This document shows positions 28,621 to 35,887 of a stretch of DNA of 64,000 nucleotides, in pieces. Numbering within the stretch: position 1 is the stretch's first letter; the number at the start of each line of letters is the position of its first letter. A program made the position numbers and the translations under genes. The DNA is from Pseudomonas sp. TH31 (GTDB lineage Bacteria; Pseudomonadota; Gammaproteobacteria; Pseudomonadales; Pseudomonadaceae). The stretch spans positions 1-64,000 of the forward strand of contig NZ_JAEKEZ010000022.1 in NCBI RefSeq assembly GCF_016650815.1, given 5' to 3'. The notes below the pieces were generated by a model. It had not been told where the DNA came from and did no database searches. It worked only from the letters and a program-made list of their open reading frames with translations.

Positions 28621-28896
28621 TCACATTAACGGCTTTGGGCTTCCGCGTTTTGAGGCTTTGCTCAACAGCGTCGCGGGGCTAGTTGCCGGCCGGTACCTGT
28701 TCGCGCGATCAGCCTGGGATGGTGCGCCCATCTCTACCCAAGCTTCGTAGCCATCGACGTCGATCAGCACTCGCCCGTCAGGCGCCTTTCGCCAAACGTA
28801 ATCTTTTTCCCAGGTGCCGTCAGCGATCTTTGATCGAATCGCGGCTTCAGTGTATCCCGACTCGCTGGAAAACTTTTTGACGGTCACATAGCGCAT
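28621..28896 (-). CDS. xis: Excisionase-like small DNA-binding protein
   Basis: From ATG 28896 (preceded by TGGAGAG) a 91-residue protein starts MRYVTVKKFSSESGYTEAAI, the winged-helix/MerR-like pattern of phage excisionases, followed by DYVWRKAPDGRVLIDVDGYE. It is located at the end of the island opposite to the integrase, next to attL. It would steer the integrase toward excision. A longer reading from 28932 is open but less convincing. Confidence 0.7.
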   Translation of the reverse strand: MRYVTVKKFSSESGYTEAAIRSKIADGTWEKDYVWRKAPDGRVLIDVDGYEAWVEMGAPSQADRANRYRPATSPATLLSKASKRGSPKPLM

Positions 28897-29127
28897 TCTT
28901 ATGCACTCTCCAGTCTGCATACAGGTTCGCAAACTAGTTGCGAAATATCAGCCATTTCGTACAAAAGCTGGCTCGTTTTTTGCGGGTATCACCACTTATC
29001 TGAAACTGTTATGCCATCAAGGAAATAACCCCACCATTTCGTGCACAGACGATCAGAGGCTATACAGTGGTTTTTAGGAATCGTTAATTATGATTTCCCA
29101 GTACATGAAGTGACCAGGCCAAAGACC

Positions 29128-29304
29128 ATGAAGCGAGAAGATCATCTGCCGCGCCACGACCATTCTGCAGAAGAGATCAATTTCGATCTGGTGCGGATGC
29201 AAAAAGCTATCGGGGGTGAACGATTCACCATGCCCGAGAACTTATCACGCGAAGAATTCCGTGTATGGATGCGCGAGAACGCTGAAAAATGCCGGGCCAA
29301 GTAG
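29128..29304 (+). CDS. Small protein, candidate antitoxin of the YafO-like toxin
   Basis: 58 residues from ATG 29128, starting MKREDHLPRHD and rich in charged residues. It overlaps the next gene by 16 bases, the arrangement usual for antitoxin-toxin pairs. No known antitoxin family is recognised, so the call rests on context. An upstream in-frame start at 29041 is possible. Confidence 0.55.
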   Translation: MKREDHLPRHDHSAEEINFDLVRMQKAIGGERFTMPENLSREEFRVWMRENAEKCRAK

Positions 29305-29681
29305 ACGTCAGTGAGCACTTTACTCAGCTTTACGCGGCCCTTTCAGAAGACGAACAGGATCTGATTGACGACTTCGTTGACCATTTTAAGATTCACGGAC
29401 TATTGAAGTTCAGAGGCAAGGTAGGTCCAACTGATGCGGTTCCGCAAAGTGACCCAGACCGGGGCAGGAAAATACGCTTCGCTCAGATCAACAAACTTTG
29501 GCACGTCCATATCGGTCATCCGCGATGGAATCCATGCAGGAATCCACTCGCCAGCTACAACACTTCTGATTTCGTGGTTCACTTCCAAAGGTTCTCTAGC
29601 TCTCATATCGCGCTGGTGGACTACAGCTCGCACAATCCCATGCGACAGCCTGATGGGAAGTGGCTGTTCAGGCAACGTTGA
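29289..29681 (+). CDS. YafO-like toxin of a type II toxin-antitoxin pair
   Basis: 130-residue protein. The order LSEDEQDLIDDFVDHFKIHGLL, a basic middle, INKLWHVHIG, and then TSDFVVHF...HIALVDY follows the layout of YafO, a ribosome-dependent mRNA interferase of E. coli, where an AHIHL segment and an AHLVYC segment occupy the corresponding places. Likeness is moderate and judged by eye. It follows the small partner gene with overlap, which supports a toxin-antitoxin unit that could help keep the island in the cell. Confidence 0.6.
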   Translation: MPGQVDVSEHFTQLYAALSEDEQDLIDDFVDHFKIHGLLKFRGKVGPTDAVPQSDPDRGRKIRFAQINKLWHVHIGHPRWNPCRNPLASYNTSDFVVHFQRFSSSHIALVDYSSHNPMRQPDGKWLFRQR

Positions 29682-29754
29682 CCCCCATCTCAACATCGCC
29701 AAGCGAACGCAGCGCTGTGTGTGTCCTTGGTGACTAATTCGCGTCTTAACGCCC

Positions 29755-29946
29755 TCAATCGATTGGGGATAGGTCGCACATCCATTTAGTGATTGCTGAC
29801 TGACGCCAGGCGACAGAGTTGGGGCCTGTCCTGACCTGTTTTGGAAAGGTGCCCTCCCTGATTCGGTGATAAACCGTGTTCCGGCCCAGGCCGGTTATGT
29901 GAAGTACCTCGTCGAGTCGCAGAAAACGGTCAATGCTTTCTGTCAT
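29755..29946 (-). CDS. AlpA-family regulator
   Basis: 63 residues, almost all an AlpA/MerR-like helix-turn-helix: FLRLDEVLHITGLGRNTVYH, REGTFPKQVRTGPNSVAWRQ. AlpA-type proteins regulate integrase or late genes in P4-like elements. It shares an ATGA overlap with the upstream gene. Confidence 0.82.
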   Translation of the reverse strand: MTESIDRFLRLDEVLHITGLGRNTVYHRIREGTFPKQVRTGPNSVAWRQSAITKWMCDLSPID

Positions 29947-30200
29947 CTCCTGATATCCCTCAGCGTTGGTGGTGTCTGCCGCGGTCTACCGACCTTCGGC
30001 GCTTTGTTCTCGCCGTCCCGGCAGGCGCGCAGGAACTCCCGAACATCCGCCTTCAGCCAGCAGTGTCTGGTGCCCATTCTGAAACTCTTTGGTAACCAGT
30101 CGACGCCCCGAGTCATCCCCTGTCTGATCGCCGCCTCGGTGCGTCCAAGCATCTTTCCCAAGCCGGCAACAAATACTACTTCGCAGTCATCGTCCATCAT
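29943..30200 (-). CDS. Small DNA-binding protein
   Basis: 85 residues: VVFVAGLGKMLGRTEAAIRQ, GVDWLPKSFRMGTRHCWLKADVREFL, which has the helix-turn-helix plus wing pattern of AlpA/excisionase-like proteins, and a basic tail (KVGRPRQTPP). It overlaps the AlpA gene at 29946 by ATGA and forms one leftward unit with it. Confidence 0.65.
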   Translation of the reverse strand: MMDDDCEVVFVAGLGKMLGRTEAAIRQGMTRGVDWLPKSFRMGTRHCWLKADVREFLRACRDGENKAPKVGRPRQTPPTLRDIRR

Positions 30201-30223
30201 CGCCCCTTGAATTGGGTGCTGGC

Positions 30224-30442
30224 TTACGTCGGGCCCTGCGCTTTCAGTCTGGCCAACCCCTGATTGATATGTCCGGCGTTTTCACCGATCGCGTTCAGCG
30301 CAGTCCGAATATTGTCGCCGGCTTCATCATGCCCATGGCTTTCGACTAACAGGGTCAGCTCCATTAAAGCAGCCTCCAAAGCGAGCTGGTTTTGATACAT
30401 CCGTTCCAGTACATCAGGGAGAGAGTATTCGGGGGAAGGCAT
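30224..30442 (-). CDS. Small hypothetical helical protein
   Basis: 72 residues, mainly amphipathic helix (DVLERMYQNQLALEAALMEL, then NIRTALNAIGENAGHINQGL). No family is recognised. Its upstream region shares a 36-base promoter-like repeat with the AlpA gene at 30760-31020. Confidence 0.6.
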   Translation of the reverse strand: MPSPEYSLPDVLERMYQNQLALEAALMELTLLVESHGHDEAGDNIRTALNAIGENAGHINQGLARLKAQGPT

Positions 30443-30454
30443 CGCTTCGACTCA

Positions 30455-30490
30455 ATTCGAGAAAATGAAAGCCTAGCAGTGCTGGTTCAA
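30455..30490 (-). promoter_or_regulatory. Repeated promoter region, copy 1 (extended -10)
   Basis: On the minus strand TTGAACCAGCACTGCTAGGC continues to TTTCATTTTCTCGAAT. TGCTAGGCT fits an extended -10 element (TGnTAnnnT). A near-identical copy lies at 31058-31094 upstream of the AlpA gene, so the two genes are probably switched together. Confidence 0.5.
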
Positions 30491-30553
30491 TCGGGGTATG
30501 AGCAAACTGCTCACTGCTCACTTCCCGACGGCTATTTTCAACCGGTGAAATGC

Positions 30554-30615
30554 GCGATGCCTGGGGGTTGTGTATAGCCATTGTTTAAGCGATGCCCAGG
30601 GGGTTGTGTATAGCC
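30554..30615 (+). repeat. Two direct repeats of about 26 bases
   Basis: GCGATGCCTGGGGGTTGTGT continuing TATAGCC at 30554-30579, and GCGATGCCCAGGGGGTTGTG continuing TATAGCC at 30589-30615. CCGGTGAAA also flanks both units. They lie between two leftward genes and could be operator sites. Confidence 0.7.
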
Positions 30616-30759
30616 GGTGAAAGAAACTCGCGGCATTGGCCCAGATTTACCATTTTGGCAGGGTAGACTCGCATGCCACGTCTTGGTGACCTACGAAGTT
30701 TGGCGAGTGACGAGGCGCCGTTGCGAGCGCCATGATGCGGGTGGACAGCCCTGTTCATT

Positions 30760-31020
30760 TCATTGAGTGTCATTGCCCATCGTTGTTTTCGAGGAACCTA
30801 CGAGGGATGTCAAAGCGCGCGAATCATCGACTTTCTGCTTGCTCCAGGCGAGCACCTCTGACTTGACCCAGGCTACGGCCCGGCCACCCAGCTTCACCTG
30901 TTTCGGGAAGCGGCCGGCGTTGGCCATGTCGTAAATCGTGGTCTGGCTCAGGCCTACCAACTCCATAACCTTCGGTAGCCTGATAAATTCGATTCCTTGT
31001 TCGTTTAATTCAGTGCTCAT
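30760..31020 (-). CDS. AlpA-family regulator
   Basis: 86 residues from ATG 31020. The DNA-binding part reads IRLPKVMELVGLSQTTIYDM, AGRFPKQVKLGGRAVAWVKS, a full AlpA domain. The preferred start is MSTELNEQG; the open frame reaches 31092 but would run through the repeated promoter. It is one of three AlpA-type genes in the island, and the one controlled by the repeated promoter. Confidence 0.85.
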   Translation of the reverse strand: MSTELNEQGIEFIRLPKVMELVGLSQTTIYDMANAGRFPKQVKLGGRAVAWVKSEVLAWSKQKVDDSRALTSLVGSSKTTMGNDTQ

Positions 31021-31057
31021 TTGTCCGCTCCAAGCCGCAAAGGGAGGGGCAGCCTCC

Positions 31058-31094
31058 ATTCGAGAAAATGAAAGCGTAGCAGCGTTGCTCAATC
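31058..31094 (-). promoter_or_regulatory. Repeated promoter region, copy 2 (extended -10)
   Basis: Minus strand: TTGAGCAACGCTGCTACGCT, then TTCATTTTCTCGAAT. TGCTACGCT again fits an extended -10. The copy at 30455-30490 differs at few positions. The first TTCATGGGG repeat begins only eight bases beyond. Confidence 0.5.
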
Positions 31095-31101
31095 AAAGTC
31101 G

Positions 31102-31185
31102 TTCATGGGGTTAAGTTTGCAGCGTTCGTTTGGGGCTCGCTCGAGGTCATTCATGGGGTGTTATTGCAGAACGATTCATTCAACG
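31102..31185 (+). repeat. TTCATGGGGT repeats, cluster A (two units, 48 bases apart)
   Basis: Units begin at 31102 and 31150. After TTCATGGGGT each has a T-rich stretch and TGCAG; the second adds CATTCAACGTCG, also found in cluster B. Spacing is exactly 48 bases, as between the first two units of cluster B. Possible iterons or regulator sites. Confidence 0.65.
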
Positions 31186-31198
31186 TCGTTCGATGCTG

Positions 31199-31399
31199 CT
31201 ACAGACGCATTTCCCTGATGATTCGCCGCGGCTCGGTGCCGAGGGATAGCGCGCGCCTCGCATCTCTTGTGAGCTGGTCGAGCGCCTGCTCCTCAAACGC
31301 CGCTGCCATGGCGCTGGCCTTCCTGATGATCAGCAGCGCCAGCTCCGGCGGAAACACCACTTTGTCGGCCGGTAGATAATCACAGTCAATAACGGACAC
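31199..31399 (-). CDS. Small hypothetical protein downstream of the HEPN gene
   Basis: 66 residues beginning MSVIDCDYLPADKVVFPPEL; helical, with a basic C-terminus (EPRRIIREMRL). Its start is four bases after the stop of the HEPN/AbiU2-like gene, so the two are surely cotranscribed. No family is recognised; a partner role is a guess. Confidence 0.6.
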   Translation of the reverse strand: MSVIDCDYLPADKVVFPPELALLIIRKASAMAAAFEEQALDQLTRDARRALSLGTEPRRIIREMRL

Positions 31400-31403
31400 G
31401 GCT

Positions 31404-32012
31404 CTATCCTCGGTGCGCGGTTGATGATGGCGCCGGCGCGGCTTGGTGCAGGAAGCGAAGCAAGTCGATTGCGTCGCCCGTACAGGCGGAGACTCGATAG
31501 TCCAAAGGACCTATCCCGCAAGCCTCTCCCACAAGATCTGTGTACAGGAAGAGGCCGGCGAAGAAGTGATTTACTTCATCTGCCGCGTGCGCTGCTAGAG
31601 ACTGGCCATCACGCACGGTTTTCCAGTCCAGGTGCGAGATCAGCTTGTCCCTTGCTGGCTTTATCACTTCGCGATAGGCATTCAGATCTGCCGACACCAA
31701 CTCTATCTCGGGTGAATATAGGTTAACGGTCTGCAGATCTTCGTTCAGACTGGCCAAGGTCAGATTCTGCTGACCCCGTGATTTTGCCGGATCTGTGATT
31801 TTGCAGATTTGAAGGAGTATGTGATCGATCACAATCCGATTCAGGTCAATAAAAAGCGCCGGCGCTACACGATGTAGCAAGGCGTCCGTTTCAGGGCCGC
31901 CCTCATACAAAGCTTTGTAAAGGTTGTAGCAGTTAGTGAGCCAAATACACTCTTCTCGAAAATGAGAAAACTTTTCTCTGAGTGCTGAAATTCGCGGGTC
32001 TTCTGCGTTCAT
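31404..32012 (-). CDS. HEPN/AbiU2-like protein, candidate phage-defence RNase
   Basis: 202-residue helical protein. The segment KITDPAKSRGQQNLTLASL (residues 71-89) is characteristic of AbiU2-like HEPN proteins, which usually show a LTDP....G..NL pattern after a long helix. R121 and H127 in ARDKLISHLD give an RX5H motif, within the RX4-6H range of HEPN RNases. HEPN proteins commonly act in abortive infection by cutting RNA. It forms a two-gene leftward unit with the 66-residue protein. Function in this island is inferred. Confidence 0.68.
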   Translation of the reverse strand: MNAEDPRISALREKFSHFREECIWLTNCYNLYKALYEGGPETDALLHRVAPALFIDLNRIVIDHILLQICKITDPAKSRGQQNLTLASLNEDLQTVNLYSPEIELVSADLNAYREVIKPARDKLISHLDWKTVRDGQSLAAHAADEVNHFFAGLFLYTDLVGEACGIGPLDYRVSACTGDAIDLLRFLHQAAPAPSSTAHRG

Positions 32013-32600
32013 TTCACCCCACCATTATCGTTGCAGGCGTCGGGATTGCGCTCTCGACTCAGCCTAGTCGTTTCGTGCTGCTGTCAGCTCGCTGGAAGCA
32101 CCGGTAAATACTTGACGAGTATCAAGCACCAGCACACCACCTTTCACCTTGGCGGCGGCGTACTGCTTGGGCTGCAAGCAATTCGAACGAGACTCGTCGG
32201 CGGGAATCCGTCTAGGGCCTGTCTAGTATTGCTTGGTGCGTTAAGGGTTTACCTGCTCCGGTATTCACCTGTCTAACTCGCCAGCGAGGGCCTGGCAATC
32301 GTTAGAGCAGCTTCCTTGACCGCCACCTCCAGAATTTTAGACGGGGCTGGTGCTGGACAAGCTGTGCGAATGCTCGCAAAGCATTGTACTGCGTGGCTTT
32401 CAGCGCGCCAGCCGGTGGTGGCGCTGGAGAAGTCCGTCCAACCCTGTCAAAAATTTCGTCAAGGCTGGTCAAGGTTTTAGCCATTTTGGACGGGGTGCGG
32501 CGCTCGGATGCGGCGTGCTCCTCCGCGCATCAGGTGGCGCGCTGCTGTCCGGGCGGTTTGACTGTTCGGCAGGGTCACAATCTGTCCAGTGTCGGTCCAG
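32013..32600. other. Noncoding stretch upstream of the HEPN gene
   Basis: About 590 bases with no convincing gene. It must hold the promoter of the HEPN unit. GTCAAGG occurs twice near 32457-32475, an early case of the word repetition that becomes dense beyond 32600. A 60-codon leftward frame at 32302-32484 has no ribosome site. Confidence 0.5.
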
Positions 32601-33200
32601 AATTTGTCTGGGGTCTGTCAAAGGTATGAGACGGCCAGGACGGCTTGTTTGACGGCTCCCGCATGGAATCAGCTTCAGACGCACATCCAGCGCCGGTATC
32701 GTCTCATGCCTGTCTCACATTCCGTCAAAGCGTGGTCAAAGTAGCGGGCACTCGACACCGTGTTGACTCCAACACAGTGTGTTGTTTTCAACACGCAGCA
32801 ACCTGATAAAACCTGACATTGGAGCGGCTGGCGCGGGTCATTCATGGGGTGTTTCCGCAAAGGGGGCATTCGACCTAGATCAGCTCCATTCATGGGGTTT
32901 GTTTCGCAACGCTCATTCAGCGTCGCTTTCGCGTGCATTGCACCTCATCCATGGGGTTTTTTCGCAAACCTACGTTTGGCCAGTGAAAAACAAAGCAATA
33001 CCGTGGAAACCACAGTGGAAACCAGCGACCGGCAACCGCTTGCATTGGTAACTTTCCATGGTAACTAGCGTGGTAACCACTGGCCGGGTTCGCACCAGCT
33101 TCGCGTAAGAGGGTGCGAACCAGAAGTGTGAACTTGGTGCTGGTACGCGTCGGCGGGCGCGTACCGATGGTGCGTACCAGTCTGCGTACCAATGCCAGAC
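32600..33200. repeat. Tract of locally repeated short words
   Basis: Successive groups of one motif repeated two to four times and then replaced: GTCAAAG (32617, 32725, 32735), GTGTTG/CAACAC (32759-32795), AAACCTGACA with AACCTGATA (32800-32819), CATGGGGT (see cluster B), GTGGAAACCA (33003, 33015), GGTAAC (33047, 33060, 33072), GGTTCGCACC with inverted GGTGCGAACC (33087-33121), and GCGTACC (33158, 33172, 33184). No gene is seen. Meaning unknown. Confidence 0.6.
32841..32972 (+). repeat. TTCATGGGGT repeats, cluster B (three units)
   Basis: Units begin at 32841, 32889 and 32948 (the last as TCCATGGGG). Each continues as T-rich sequence and CGCAA; unit two adds CATTCAGCGTCG. Spacings are 48 and 59 bases, nearly the same helical phase. 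With cluster A there are five units in the island. Confidence 0.7.
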
Positions 33201-33275
33201 AATTCTGTCTCAGAGTAAGCGTCCAGCACAGTCACCTATCCGAACGCTAAAACTGCCGCGCCAAGAATGCTTGAA

Positions 33276-33635
33276 TCAATCGTGCCCACAGAACAAATGC
33301 CCATCATCGTTTCCGAAATTACAGGTAGGGCAATCACGAAGCAAGATGGTTGTTCCATTACCCTTTGGGTCACCATGAACCTTATTGCAGACGCAATATA
33401 AGGCTTCGCATCCAGCGGTACTGCAAGTGGGTGTGTCGCGGAGATTCTGACAGCTACTGCAAGAATCTTTGTAACTCCCATCATAAGACATAGGGTCTGC
33501 TCGCACTGGGCAGCCACCCTGAGCCAGTGTTTTTTCTGGGTTGATTAGGTTGGGCTCAGGACGCTTGAAGTCTCCTCCTGCCGCTGCGCCGCTCCAAAGA
33601 AAAATGACAAGTAAGGCAGAAATGATTGATCTCAT
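33276..33635 (-). CDS. Cysteine-rich exported protein, cyanovirin-N (CVNH)-like
   Basis: 119 residues from ATG 33635 with GAGG upstream. A signal peptide (residues 1-20) precedes a mature part with ten cysteines (42, 59, 62, 71, 76, 81, 83, 102, 105, 116). The order GSYKDSCSSC, LYCVC, TTILLRDC, and FGNDDGHLFCG resembles the CVNH lectin pattern (SC..., L.A.C, I.L..., N.dG.L.C). The likeness is judged by eye. It could bind sugars at the cell surface or outside. It is flanked on both sides by the word-repeat tracts. Confidence 0.6.
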   Translation of the reverse strand: MRSIISALLVIFLWSGAAAGGDFKRPEPNLINPEKTLAQGGCPVRADPMSYDGSYKDSCSSCQNLRDTPTCSTAGCEALYCVCNKVHGDPKGNGTTILLRDCPTCNFGNDDGHLFCGHD

Positions 33636-33734
33636 TTTGCACCTCGTAGGGATGCGACATTGCGACTCTGGGGGACGGGCCTCCTGAGATTCTAGACCCT
33701 TCAACTCCCCCTGCTCGGCGATGAGCACTGCCGG

Positions 33735-34060
33735 TGATCGGTAAGCATCTGTAAAGGCTTCTGACCCACTTAGGTTATGCACGAATATAGGGCCGATTAC
33801 AGGTAAGCGTCTGGTGAAAACACCTGTCCCCAAAAATTCGGTCTAAGTGGTTTTGTGACCAGCGAAAAATGGCAACCAATGAGGGCAACCGCTCTTGGCA
33901 ACCATCACGGGTATCCGCCCCAGAATGCCCCAAGCCGTGGATGCCGGGCGACTTAGCCAGCGCCAGCGACTTAGTAAAACTTAACACTCTGTCGGCGCGA
34001 GAGCTTGTCAAAACCTGTCATTGAACGCGCACCAGAACCTAACAAAACCTAACTTTGTAA
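33735..34060. repeat. Second tract of locally repeated short words
   Basis: Groups in order: GGTAAGCNTCTG at 33740 and 33802; GGCAACC at 33871, 33884 and 33897; GCGACTTAG at 33948 and 33966; and AAACCT/GAACCT with GTCATT or AACTTT at 34010-34055, which matches AAACCTGACATT in the first tract. It forms the upstream region of the cyanovirin-like gene. The 485-base gap 33636-34120 holds no gene. Confidence 0.55.
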
Positions 34061-34120
34061 AGCACCATGGGAGTAGCTGCTTGAGGTGCCTCGGCCTGGC
34101 GGTAGGTTGACAGGCTCAAC

Positions 34121-34820
34121 CTATAACGGAAGTCTGATCCCCGTTAGGCGCCATGCAATTAAATCTCGCCGAAGGATAAACTGTGATGGGGCTCCCCCAT
34201 TTTTATCGGGGACCTCAATCACGAACTTGCTGAAACCTTCGTAACGCATATGGGCGTTCTCGAATGGCTTATTATCTCTAGTCGTAATATTTTTATCTGA
34301 TCCACCACCACCCGATATCAGCTTGCCCGGTTTCTCGCCTTTCATGAGTTCAACTAGTCCAGATGGCGTGACGAGAGTAGAAATCATTTTCTCTGCTATG
34401 CCACTTGCAAATGCCGTTGCTAGGGCTGCGAACGGATTATCCTTAAGCTCTGTTTTGGCTTTTGCCATGATGGAGGCGTTGACCTGCTCTTTAAGGTCTT
34501 CTCTTACGCGAGGGAAATCAATGTGTTCCTCCAGGGCTTCAGTGTCCTGAGCTTGAGCAGCCTGTCGAATTTGATAGACCGCTACGTATGGTGCCGAGAC
34601 AACCCCCGCCAGCGCTATAGCTGCTATACCAACCATAATCAGCAACGGCTTTCTTTGTCTTATTGAGGCGCGTTTATCGGGGACTGAGAGCAGCTCAGCA
34701 GCACTTTCGTTCCGCTGTTTGTGACAGTGCCTTGTTGTAATCCACGCCACACTCTGGGCATTTCAACGGATCGCCGAAATCGAACTGTGGAGCTTCATGG
34801 TTACACACAGGGCATTGCAT
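34121..34820 (-). CDS. DUF2939 membrane-anchored protein with N-terminal zinc ribbon, apparent frameshift
   Basis: From ATG 34820 (AGGAGG upstream) the frame gives MQCPVCNHEAPQFDF with a zinc ribbon (C3xxC6, C21xxC24) and stops after about 40 codons. The next frame carries a membrane segment (LLIMVGIAAIALAGVVSAPY) and a DUF2939 domain starting with YQIRQAAQAQDTEAL. Removing one base near 34709 joins both into 232 residues, the usual layout of such proteins. Here a base is gained rather than lost, so true decay is possible. Role unknown. Confidence 0.68.
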
Positions 34821-35057
34821 AAGGTTCCCTCCTAAAGTTTGATACTCGGATGGACTTTAGCATGCTGTATCAATTTGACAGGTCCTCCTCAGAGGCGAAT
34901 GAGCAATATCAAGGTATCTGGCGGCTACCCGATCATGTAGGTCATCATCCATGAGTGATGCCGGCCAGGGAGCCATTGGGGGGAAGAGCAGCGGCGACTC
35001 CCTGTGACGACTACGCTAAGTGGCGTATAGAACGACCCATGCTTCGAGGTGGCTCAT

Positions 35058-35291
35058 ATGGCAAGACGCGGCCGGACTTATCAGTGGCGAGACGAAAAGA
35101 TCGAAGAGGTAACGTCTGCTCGCACTGGCACTTCACGTCCCAAGCGAACCGCTGCGCCCCCTAAGTCCGCAAGGCTAGGCTTTCAAAATGGATTACTACT
35201 TTTCACTTTTTGTAGCGTAATCATGGTGTTTGCAGTGCCCGCGCTGATCGCCGTTTTATACGTTATTTTCTCTGTGATCTTTGGCGAGTGA
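35058..35291 (+). CDS. Small single-span membrane protein
   Basis: 77 residues from ATG 35058, with GAGGTGG upstream. A basic, soluble N-terminal half (MARRGRTYQWRDEK, KRTAAPPKSAR) precedes a long hydrophobic segment (about residues 46-74). Family unknown. The next gene starts one base after its stop, so the two form a unit. Confidence 0.6.
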   Translation: MARRGRTYQWRDEKIEEVTSARTGTSRPKRTAAPPKSARLGFQNGLLLFTFCSVIMVFAVPALIAVLYVIFSVIFGE

Positions 35292-35292
35292 T

Positions 35293-35679
35293 ATGAGTAA
35301 AAAGCTGATTTTTATTGCGTTGCTGGTTGCGTACTCCAGCTTCTCACAGGCTCTTGAAAGCGAGTATTACGAAAGCCAAAAAGATATCGAAAAAATCACA
35401 AATGAAATCCCGACAATTGTCGGAAGTCTTACCGACCGGGCAAGACTCAATGGAATCAAGATAAATTCTGTAGCTGTGATGAAATTTTCTAAAGCCGATA
35501 CTGAAGGAGATCCGGACACCAAGGATGGGGACATTGATTACAGCTTTGAAACCGACTCAAAAGAATGCACAGTGCTCGGTTCTGCCGGGTTTTCGTACAG
35601 GAATGGCAAATACACGCCGACAACAAGAACGGCACTATGGCTTTTGAAGGGCAAATGCCATGGGCCGGAGTTTCCGTGA
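35293..35679 (+). CDS. Exported hypothetical protein
   Basis: 128 residues from ATG 35293. A Sec signal (MSKKLIFIALLVAYSSFSQA) leads to an acidic mature domain with two cysteines near its C-terminal half (KECTVLG, KGKCHG). No family is recognised. Cotranscribed with the small membrane protein gene; followed by a clear terminator. Confidence 0.62.
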   Translation: MSKKLIFIALLVAYSSFSQALESEYYESQKDIEKITNEIPTIVGSLTDRARLNGIKINSVAVMKFSKADTEGDPDTKDGDIDYSFETDSKECTVLGSAGFSYRNGKYTPTTRTALWLLKGKCHGPEFP

Positions 35680-35706
35680 TCAACAAAGGCCGCCGGCAGG
35701 GATACC

Positions 35707-35745
35707 GACTGCCGAGGCATTGCGCTTCGGCAGTCGGGCTTTCTT
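35707..35745 (+). terminator. Rho-independent terminator
   Basis: GACTGCCGA at 35707-35715 pairs with TCGGCAGTC at 35727-35735 and is followed by GGGCTTTCTTCTT. It ends the rightward two-gene unit. Confidence 0.8.
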
Positions 35746-35887
35746 CTTATTAGCCCCTTGGTAAGGGGAAGGTTTGCCGTTCGAACCGGCCTTGGTACTT
35801 ACAGGCGACTTTAGCCTTCTCTATATTCAAAAACACCGCTCCGCCAGCAGGGTTCTTGGTGTCACTAAGCTTCGTATTCAGGTCCAT

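Noticed and set aside
32302-32484. 60-codon leftward frame starting MAKTLTSLDEIFD
   Set aside because: No ribosome site, and it lies in the region of repeated words; could be real but is unsupported.
32600-33200. CRISPR array
   Set aside because: Words are 6-10 bases, change along the tract and are not separated by spacers of constant length; no cas genes.
33775-34011. 78-codon leftward frame
   Set aside because: Covers the second word-repeat tract and has no ribosome site or known likeness.
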